Source: Rhodococcus qingshengii JCM 15477 (GTDB lineage: Bacteria > Actinomycetota > Actinomycetes > Mycobacteriales > Mycobacteriaceae). From it: a stretch of 64,000 bases of DNA. Under the pieces are notes generated by a model. The model was not told the DNA's origin. It saw only the letters and a program-made list of their open reading frames with translations, and ran no database searches. Both the position numbers and the translations under genes were made by a program. Shown in pieces: positions 58,465-64,000 of the stretch (position 1 is its first letter; each line of letters begins with the position of its first letter). The stretch lies in NCBI RefSeq assembly GCF_023221595.1, contig NZ_CP096563.1, positions 4,645,001 through 4,709,000 on the forward strand, in the 5' to 3' direction.

Positions 58465-59589
58465 TCACGCACCTCCCTGTGATCCGGGTGCCAGGAATTC
58501 GGCACGCGCGGCAGCCAATCGTGCCTTCTGCAGCGATGCTCCGCGGAAAGTCAGTGCTCCCGCACCGGCCGCTACCACTGCCATTCCGCCTACACCGCCG
58601 GCGACGGCGGCGGCGTTGAGAATCGGCGGAAGCCCTTGAGTGAACGCCGTCGGAAACGCCTGCGGGTTGTCAGTCGGAGCCGCGACGTTCGGAACGTTCG
58701 ACGGTACCTGCGGAGCTACGGGTGCGGGTGCGGCCAGAACCTCGGGTGCGGAAGGGGCTGCGACTGCGCCCGGCGCAGCGTTTGCCGGTCCACCGGCAGA
58801 GGGTGCAGGCGGTCCACCGGCAGAGGGTGCAGGCGCTCCGCCGCCCGCTGACGGTCCCTGCGGATCAGACGGTCCAGCCGGCGGAGCCGCTACCGCGGAC
58901 GACTGCTCGGAACTCGGCTGCGATTCGGAAGGAGACTGTGTCTCGGAGGGTGCTTGGCTCGAAGGACTCTCGGTCTGCGAAGTTGCGTTGGTCGCAGAAG
59001 TTGCGTTGGTCGCGGGGGAAGCGCTGCTGCTCGGACGTTGCGACGCCGAAGGGTTGGTCGTGGGCTCAGTCGTGGTCGTGGGATCAGTCGTCGTGGGCTC
59101 AGTCGTCGTGGGCTCAGTCGTCGTCGGCTCAGTCGTCGTGGTCGGCTCAGTCGTCGTGGTCGGCTCAGTCGTCGTCGGCTCAGTCGTCGTCGGCTCAGTC
59201 GTCGTGGTCGGCTCAGTCGTCGTGGTCGGCTCAGTCGTCGTCGGCTCAGTCGTCGTGGTCGGTGTCGGAATTACGGTCGTGCCGCAGTTGTGACGGTGAC
59301 AATGCCAGCCATAGTTGCCGTTGCCGTTGTTGCCGCCACCGTTGCCGTTGTGACCGCCACCGTTGCCGTTGTTATTGCCGCCGTTGCCGTTGTTATTGCC
59401 GCCGTTGCCGTTGTTATTGCCGCCGTTGTTGCCGTAATTGCCGTTTCCATTGCCGTTGTTGCCACCACCGCTGTTGCCGCCAGGTTGGGCGGCGACGATG
59501 GCGGGGAAGACCGATACGGCAAGGACGCCGATACCCATCAGGCACATCACAGCAACAAGCATCATCGCTAGCCGTCGTGGCTGGCTCAT
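58465..59589 (-). CDS. secreted repeat protein, Gly/Asn and Thr/Pro rich
   Basis: A 374-residue protein: signal segment (residues 1-35, ending near IVAAQ), a Gly/Asn repeat (37-93), the small motif YGWHCHRHNCG with two Cys and three His (93-103), a Thr/Pro/Glu repeat TTTEP (110-180), a long Ser/Ala/Pro-rich linker and a C-terminal membrane span AAAVAGGVGGMAVVAAGAGAL with a basic cytoplasmic tail. It could span the mycolate wall while anchored in the membrane. ATG 59589 has GGAGG seven bases upstream. The Thr/Pro part is a likely target of the protein mannosyltransferase. First gene of the ImmA operon. Confidence 0.83.
   Translation of the reverse strand: MSQPRRLAMMLVAVMCLMGIGVLAVSVFPAIVAAQPGGNSGGGNNGNGNGNYGNNGGNNNGNGGNNNGNGGNNNGNGGGHNGNGGGNNGNGNYGWHCHRHNCGTTVIPTPTTTTEPTTTEPTTTTEPTTTTEPTTTEPTTTEPTTTTEPTTTTEPTTTEPTTTEPTTTDPTTTTEPTTNPSASQRPSSSASPATNATSATNATSQTESPSSQAPSETQSPSESQPSSEQSSAVAAPPAGPSDPQGPSAGGGAPAPSAGGPPAPSAGGPANAAPGAVAAPSAPEVLAAPAPVAPQVPSNVPNVAAPTDNPQAFPTAFTQGLPPILNAAAVAGGVGGMAVVAAGAGALTFRGASLQKARLAAARAEFLAPGSQGGA
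59050..59262. repeat. Thr/Pro/Glu-coding tandem repeats
   Basis: About 14 units of 12-15 bases encode TTTEP or TTTTEP on the minus strand. Units alternate irregularly between the two lengths, so copy-number change by slippage keeps the frame. The other strand reads as an artificial open frame. Confidence 0.9.
59311..59481. repeat. Gly/Asn-coding tandem repeats
   Basis: Units around 18-21 bases encode GGNNNGN and related Gly/Asn blocks. At least three near-identical copies are adjacent (about 59,370-59,420). This is a second slippage-prone region in the same gene. Confidence 0.88.
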
Positions 59590-59815
59590 CGACATTCCTC
59601 CCCGACACATACGTCCGACCTGCGGAAAACTGCGGCAGACTCACCGTGCCTATCGCACCGGACACACCCTCGTTACATTTCCGGCAAACATGTATCCGCC
59701 CAAGGATCATCCCTCACTTGGAAGCTCAACGGTCCGGATCAGCGGTCGCAATCGTATGAAACGGCGCACACTCAGATCGAATCTTCGCAATTCGGGCAGG
59801 CCCTGAAAATGCAGG

Positions 59816-59849
59816 AAAGGGTCGTTCAACTTTCGTTGAAAGACCCTTT
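59816..59849 (-). terminator. terminator after tRNA-Ala
   Basis: AAAGGGTCGTTCAAC at 59816-59830 pairs with GTTGAAAGACCCTTT at 59835-59849, one mismatch, loop TTTC. It lies 14 bases beyond the 3' end of the tRNA in its direction of transcription, with a T-rich tail. Confidence 0.88.
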
Positions 59850-59863
59850 TCGCTGGTACTTCT

Positions 59864-59939
59864 TGGTGGAGCTGAGGGGAATCGAACCCCTGACCTCTTC
59901 GATGCGAACGAAGCGCGCTACCAACTGCGCCACAGCCCC
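59864..59939 (-). tRNA. tRNA-Ala, anticodon CGC
   Basis: A complete cloverleaf on the minus strand: acceptor GGGGCTG/CAGCTCC, D-stem GCGC/GCGC, anticodon stem CTTCG/CGAAG with loop TTCGCAT (anticodon CGC), T-arm AGGGG-TTCGAAT-CCCCT, discriminator A and genome-encoded CCA. It reads GCG codons. 76 nucleotides with CCA. Confidence 0.97.
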
Positions 59940-60041
59940 GTGCCACCGCCTCAGCGGTGCTCGGCAACTCTAACAGGAACGAATACTCCCGTTGGAATCA
60001 CCCGACACGAACTTTCGGCCCGACAAGATCGGCCCAGAAGA

Positions 60042-60776
60042 TCACTGACCGGACGCGCGACGCATCTCGGTGTGCCTGATCTCTTCTTCGTAGTGATCCA
60101 GGTGATCGAACACCGGATCTTCGTCGTCGACCTCGAGGACAACCGCTCCTGGCCGACGCAGTCGCGCCGGAATCAGGCGAAGCTCTTCGTCGGTGTGCGA
60201 TTCGACTCCGAGTCGCGATCGGTTGAGGCGTTCGGTACGACGGCGGCGAATCTCTTGCTCGATCCGAACCTGCCGACGCAAGTACGCCATGTACCCGCCG
60301 AGGCCGCACACGGTCAGCGCAAACAACCACCACACCATCGGCGAGATGATCAATGCGAGAGCGCCCGAGAGAATCGCGACGAACGCAAGTCCCAGCAATG
60401 TCCGCTGACGGAATGCATACCGCGCCTCCCGGGCGATGGCATCCGCTTCGGGGTCGAATCCGCCTCGGCCGCGCCGAACCGGAACAAATTCTCCGACCGG
60501 TGCACGACCGCCGGCGTAGTCGTCTTCTGCGTGAGTGTCCATCTGGTCCTCCGCGTCGTAGCTGCTGCGCACTGGTTCTGGTTGCCAGTTCGGATCGCTT
60601 CGATGTCCTGCTGCCGGCCCGCGCTGAACAGGGTTGCTGTCGCCGCGGTGGAGTACTCGAGTCGCGAGTGCCGCGTCACTCGTCTGCCGGATCCTGGGGC
60701 GCTTGTTGACAAGCATCGGCACCAGGACGAACAGCCACACGGCCACCAGCCCGATCCACACGAATGAGCTAGGCAT
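60042..60776 (-). CDS. divisome membrane protein SepX/GlpR
   Basis: A 244-residue membrane protein. An N-terminal span (residues 5-23), a disordered cytoplasmic stretch, two further spans near 125-170 with LALIISPMVWWLFAL, and a basic-then-acidic C-terminal tail (RRRRTERLNRSRL, then VLEVDDEDPVFDHLDHYEEE). This is the plan of SepX of Streptomyces and GLP-R of Corynebacterium, the membrane partner of the gephyrin-like Glp in cell division. Glp is encoded two genes upstream, which supports the call. GGGAGGAGG lies before ATG 60776. Confidence 0.85.
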   Translation of the reverse strand: MPSSFVWIGLVAVWLFVLVPMLVNKRPRIRQTSDAALATRVLHRGDSNPVQRGPAAGHRSDPNWQPEPVRSSYDAEDQMDTHAEDDYAGGRAPVGEFVPVRRGRGGFDPEADAIAREARYAFRQRTLLGLAFVAILSGALALIISPMVWWLFALTVCGLGGYMAYLRRQVRIEQEIRRRRTERLNRSRLGVESHTDEELRLIPARLRRPGAVVLEVDDEDPVFDHLDHYEEEIRHTEMRRASGQ

Positions 60777-60907
60777 GCCGCGGCCTCCTCCCGATCACCT
60801 ACCAGCACCTATGCCAGCCGTTGACGAGTCAAGGTTAACGGCCGACGCCCTCGCATCGTTGCCGACGCGCCGAACCCCACCATACTCATGTGTCACACGC
60901 GTACCGA

Positions 60908-60926
60908 ACTGAACTTCCGGTTCAGT
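60908..60926. other. short hairpin in the sepX-rimJ gap
   Basis: ACTGAAC at 60908-60914 pairs with GTTCAGT at 60920-60926 across five bases. The 267-bp gap contains nothing else I can identify; it probably holds the sepX promoter. Confidence 0.35.
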
Positions 60927-61043
60927 CCCAAAAGTCTCAAGTTCTGGTTGAATCAAAAACCACATTTTCCCGCCCGAAAGTAGGACTACTCAGCGGTAAC
61001 TGCTGTTTAGCTCGCGTTTCTCACGCTTCTGGCGCCGTCTTCG

Positions 61044-61679
61044 TCACACCCACGAAGCACGTCCGGACCGCACCAATCTGTCGACGACGGTGGTGGGTAC
61101 TTCCTCGATGGTCATTCCGACCAGAAGATGATCACGCCATTGGCCGTCGACATCGAGGTAGCGCTTGAGAAGACCTTCCTCCCGGAACCCCACATTTCGT
61201 AGGACTGCGCGACTCGACGCGTTCTCCGGCCGAACAGTGGCCTCCACTCGATGCAGACCGACCTTCGAGAATGCGTGATCGAGTGTGAGTGCAACGGCAG
61301 CTGTGGCTACGCCCCCACCGGTCACGTGCGAGGCGACCCAATAGCCCACCCAGGCGGACCGCAGAGCGCCGCGCACCACATTTCCGATGGTGACCTGCCC
61401 GCAGTACTTCCCGTCGAGTTCGATCACCAGGGGAAGGATCCTGCCCTTGCGCGCTTCGGAGCGAAGGTTTCCGCACAGGGACGGCCAGACGGTGATGTGG
61501 TGGCGAGCATCCCAGGGCGATTCTCCGGTGGGCTCCCACGGCTCGAGGTGCTCGCGATCGCGAATGCGGAGACGACTCCACACAGCAGCGTCACGGAGCT
61601 TCACGGGGCGGACGGTCACCACTCCCGCGGGCACTCGCAGCGGGCCGAGATCTTCCGGCCATCCTGGATGGACTGACAT
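61044..61679 (-). CDS. GNAT acetyltransferase, RimJ-like
   Basis: A 211-residue GNAT-fold protein of the RimJ/RimL group: VTVRPVKLRDAAVWSRLR at the start, a central strand with CGQVTIGNVV, the acetyl-CoA segment HVTGGGVATAAVAL, and VEATVRPENASSRAVLRNVGF, the typical end. It would acetylate a protein N-terminus or a small amine. It lies between glp/moeA and sepX in the order also seen in M. tuberculosis (Rv0995). ATG 61679 follows an in-frame ATG at 61682. Confidence 0.88.
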   Translation of the reverse strand: MSVHPGWPEDLGPLRVPAGVVTVRPVKLRDAAVWSRLRIRDREHLEPWEPTGESPWDARHHITVWPSLCGNLRSEARKGRILPLVIELDGKYCGQVTIGNVVRGALRSAWVGYWVASHVTGGGVATAAVALTLDHAFSKVGLHRVEATVRPENASSRAVLRNVGFREEGLLKRYLDVDGQWRDHLLVGMTIEEVPTTVVDRLVRSGRASWV

Positions 61680-61700
61680 CACACCCCACTCGGGTCGGCG

Positions 61701-62960
61701 TTACCCACGTTGGGCGAGAAAAGCTACGTCGACTTCTTCACCGATGTGCACTTCGGTGACGTCTCGATCGACCAGAACCAAGCAATTGGCTTCCGCCAAG
61801 GTCGCGAGGAGATGTGAGGACGCACCGGGCGCACCCCCGAGGGCCTGCACCAGGTACTCCCCTGTCGCTTCGTCACGCATCAGCTGACCACGCAGAAAAC
61901 CCTTGCGATCGGCAATCGACGTGATCGTTCCCACTGTCCGCGCCTTCACTACTCGCCGCATCGGCTGGCGGCGTCCGAGCGCGATTCTGATCAGCGGGCG
62001 AACCATGACTTCGAATACCACCAGTGCGCTGACCGGGTTGGACGGTAGGAGAAAGGTCGGAACCTCGTCCCTTCCCAGCTTTCCGAAGCCTTGCACCGAT
62101 CCCGGATGCATGGCAACGCGCTCCACCTCGAGTGTCCCCAGGTCGGCAAGCGCCTCACGAACCTCGTCGGACGCTCCGCCGCCCACGGCACCGGCGATGA
62201 CAACGATTTCCGAGCGAATCAGCTGTCCCTCGACTACTTCGCGAAGACGACGCGAGTCGTTGCCTGCGATTCCCACACGGTTGACGTCGGCGCCGGCATC
62301 GCGCGCTGCGGCGGCGAGGGCATACGAATTGACGTCGTAAACCTGACCAGGTCCCGGCGTGCGATCCACGTCGACGAGTTCTCCGCCGACGCTGATGACG
62401 GAGAGGCGCGGACGCGGATGGACGAGTACTTTGTCGCGGCCGACCGCGGCAAGCAACCCGACCTGTGCGGCTCCGATGATGGTGCCTGCCCGAACGGCCA
62501 CGTCGCCCGGCTGGACGTCGTCGCCTGCACGGCGAACGTAATCGCCCGAACGCACCGGCTCGAAGATCCGAACGCGAGCGCGACCACCGTCGGTGTTTTC
62601 GAGCGGGAGCACGGCGTCGGCCAGCGTGGGCAGCGGCGCGCCCGTGTCGACTCGAACGGCCTGACGCGGTTGCAAGCGGATCGGTTGGCGTGAGCCCGCC
62701 GTCACCTCGCCGACCACCGGCAAGCTGAGGTCCGTAGGCTCGCCGTCCTCGCCTCGGAGGTCGGCTCCAGCTCCGGCGACATCGACACTGCGAACCGCGT
62801 AACCGTCGATGGCAGCTTGATCGAATCCCGGCAATGGGCGTTCGGTCACCACTTCCTCGGCACACAGCAGTCCCTGCGCCTCCGAGATGGCGACCCGAAC
62901 CGGACGGGGTGCCACTGCAGCAGCGGTAACCCTGGTCTGCTGCTCCTCAACCGACCGCAT
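61701..62960 (-). CDS. gephyrin-like molybdotransferase Glp (MoeA family)
   Basis: A 419-residue MoeA/gephyrin-E-type protein: LPGFDQAAIDGYAVRS near the start, VRVDTGAPLPTLADAVLPLE, and the MPT-binding core RDAGADVNRVGI, GAVGGGASDEV, and LPSNPVSALVVFEV. MoeA inserts molybdate into molybdopterin-adenylate; in Corynebacterium and Mycobacterium the copy between galU and rimJ (Rv0994) is Glp, which binds FtsZ at the divisome with SepX/GlpR. The synteny here points to Glp, possibly with lost catalysis. 18 bp before the rimJ-like gene. Confidence 0.88.
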   Translation of the reverse strand: MRSVEEQQTRVTAAAVAPRPVRVAISEAQGLLCAEEVVTERPLPGFDQAAIDGYAVRSVDVAGAGADLRGEDGEPTDLSLPVVGEVTAGSRQPIRLQPRQAVRVDTGAPLPTLADAVLPLENTDGGRARVRIFEPVRSGDYVRRAGDDVQPGDVAVRAGTIIGAAQVGLLAAVGRDKVLVHPRPRLSVISVGGELVDVDRTPGPGQVYDVNSYALAAAARDAGADVNRVGIAGNDSRRLREVVEGQLIRSEIVVIAGAVGGGASDEVREALADLGTLEVERVAMHPGSVQGFGKLGRDEVPTFLLPSNPVSALVVFEVMVRPLIRIALGRRQPMRRVVKARTVGTITSIADRKGFLRGQLMRDEATGEYLVQALGGAPGASSHLLATLAEANCLVLVDRDVTEVHIGEEVDVAFLAQRG

Positions 62961-63085
62961 CTGGTCCGCGTCCTCCTGTGTCTGGAAATTCGGTGATATC
63001 CGTCAGCTCATGATGCCTTGCCGCCGAAAAGGGACAAGCACATTGATACTGCGTTATCGGGCGATCAACCACCGTGGCGACACGC

Positions 63086-63997
63086 TCAGCGGTCGAGCCG
63101 ATCCGCGAGCCACTTACGCAAGGACGGGCCGTAATCGTCACTGTCGAGCGCCAGGTCCACCGAAGCGCGGAGGTACCCGCCGGGGTTGCCCAGGTCATGA
63201 CGCGTTCCGCGGTGCACCACCACGTGAACCGGATGGCCCTCGGAAATCAGGAGAGCGATGGCGTCGGTGAGTTGCAACTCACCGCCGGCTCCCGGCTCGA
63301 TGCGACGAAGTGCGTCGAAGATCGCACGATCGAGCAGATAGCGACCTGCAGCGGCAAAGGTCGACGGCGCGTCTTCCACAGCCGGCTTCTCGACCATGCC
63401 GACGACCTTGAGGACGTCGGGATTGACCGCGTCGGGAACGATCTCGACGTCGAAGACGCCGTAAGCGCTGACTGCGTCTTTCGGGACGTCGATTGCACAG
63501 AGAACGGATCCGCCGCGCTTGGCCCGAACTCGCGCCATGATCTCCAGGACGCCACGCGGTAGTACGAGATCATCGGGCAGAAGGACCGCGATGGCATCTT
63601 CGTCGTCGTCGAGAACCGACTCGACGCAACCGACTGCATGCCCGAGGCCGAGGGGCTGCTCCTGAATCACGGAGTCGACTTCGAGCAAACCCGGCGCTTT
63701 GCGCACCTTCGCCAGGGCAGCGAGTTTTCCGCTTGCTTCCAGCTTGCTTTCGAGCACGAGATCCTCGACGAAGTGGGCAACCACGCCGTCTTTGCCCGGG
63801 GACGTCACGATGACGAGCCGCTCGGCTCCCGAGTCCGCAGCTTCACCTGCCACCAGTTCGATACCCGGTGTGTCCACGACCGGCAGCAATTCTTTCGGAA
63901 CCGTCTTGGTGGCAGGCAGGAAACGCGTACCAAGTCCGGCTGCGGGAACCACGGCCGTACGGAAGGCCCTCGTGCTGCTAGCGACAACGTCTGTCAT
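63086..63997 (-). CDS. galU: UTP--glucose-1-phosphate uridylyltransferase
   Basis: A 303-residue nucleotidyltransferase making UDP-glucose for wall polysaccharides and trehalose. The nucleotide-binding loop AAGLGTRFLPATKTVPKELL, EQPLGLGHAV, the DDLVLP metal site and VGMVEKP are intact. The whole gene is inside the window; its ATG is three bases from the end. It heads the galU-glp-rimJ-sepX cluster, with a 125-bp gap before glp. Confidence 0.95.
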   Translation of the reverse strand: MTDVVASSTRAFRTAVVPAAGLGTRFLPATKTVPKELLPVVDTPGIELVAGEAADSGAERLVIVTSPGKDGVVAHFVEDLVLESKLEASGKLAALAKVRKAPGLLEVDSVIQEQPLGLGHAVGCVESVLDDDEDAIAVLLPDDLVLPRGVLEIMARVRAKRGGSVLCAIDVPKDAVSAYGVFDVEIVPDAVNPDVLKVVGMVEKPAVEDAPSTFAAAGRYLLDRAIFDALRRIEPGAGGELQLTDAIALLISEGHPVHVVVHRGTRHDLGNPGGYLRASVDLALDSDDYGPSLRKWLADRLDR

Positions 63998-64000
63998 GCC

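Noticed and set aside
58640..59293. Plus-strand protein with VVVGSVVVGS repeats
   Set aside because: It is the reverse reading of the Thr/Pro repeat gene; no signal, start site or conserved ends.
59050..59481. CRISPR array
   Set aside because: The repeats are short, contiguous, in frame and coding; there are no spacers.

Overview
The window is chromosomal DNA of a high-GC actinobacterium, most likely a Rhodococcus of the erythropolis/qingshengii type. That placement is an inference from protein similarity I recognise, not from a search. Supporting signs are GTG/TTG starts, many ATGA/GTGA start-stop overlaps, IdeR/DtxR-type iron boxes, RpfB proteins, an EspR-like regulator, and a gene order that matches the Mycobacterium tuberculosis galU-moeA1-rimJ ... 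arcA-pmt-rsmI ... metS-tatD-rpfB-ksgA-ispE block, read here from right to left with insertions. I see no IS element, CRISPR array, prophage or rRNA.

Bases 1-4,500 hold prfC overlapping pnuC, a low-complexity protein, a pyridoxamine-phosphate-oxidase-like protein and an NTF2-like protein. Bases 4,570-22,600 are an iron and siderophore island. It holds an IrtAB/YbtPQ-like exporter-fold ABC pair with its own binding lipoprotein, an MFS pump with a divergent TetR repressor and a perfect operator, an orphan siderophore-binding lipoprotein, and a five-gene operon (siderophore-interacting reductase, two FecCD permeases, FepC ATPase, Tat-type binding lipoprotein). A divergent heterodimeric ABC exporter and an AraC regulator complete it. 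Four iron-box-like sites lie at the promoters, so most of the island is probably repressed by IdeR when iron is sufficient. Bases 22,700-26,140 hold a thiolase-like protein without the usual nucleophile, a DUF222/HNH endonuclease and a TetR gene lacking its 5' end.

Bases 26,140-39,100 hold ABC-F, ispE, an ABC-2 exporter with a divergent WYL regulator, a cold-shock gene, a copper operon (copZ, a secreted His-rich protein, copA) behind a CsoR-like operator, then ksgA and two tandem rpfB genes. Bases 39,300-50,000 hold a fused amino-acid ABC transporter, tatD/metG and rsmI/pmt pairs facing apart across only 21-23 bp, and a BCCT transporter. Bases 50,000-55,700 hold doxX, gntR, an NAD(P)-binding protein, an ArsC-like protein, arcA, a nitrobindin-soxR pair, a DUF2505 protein and a short-chain dehydrogenase.

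Bases 55,850-59,600 hold two very small ORFs, an EspR-like regulator and, convergent with it, a compact operon for a Gly/Asn- and Thr/Pro-repeat surface protein, an ImmA/IrrE-type HExxH peptidase and a multi-pass membrane protein. This unit is the best candidate in the window for an undescribed system. Bases 59,860-64,000 hold tRNA-Ala(CGC) and the divisome cluster sepX/glpR, rimJ-like, glp/moeA and galU.
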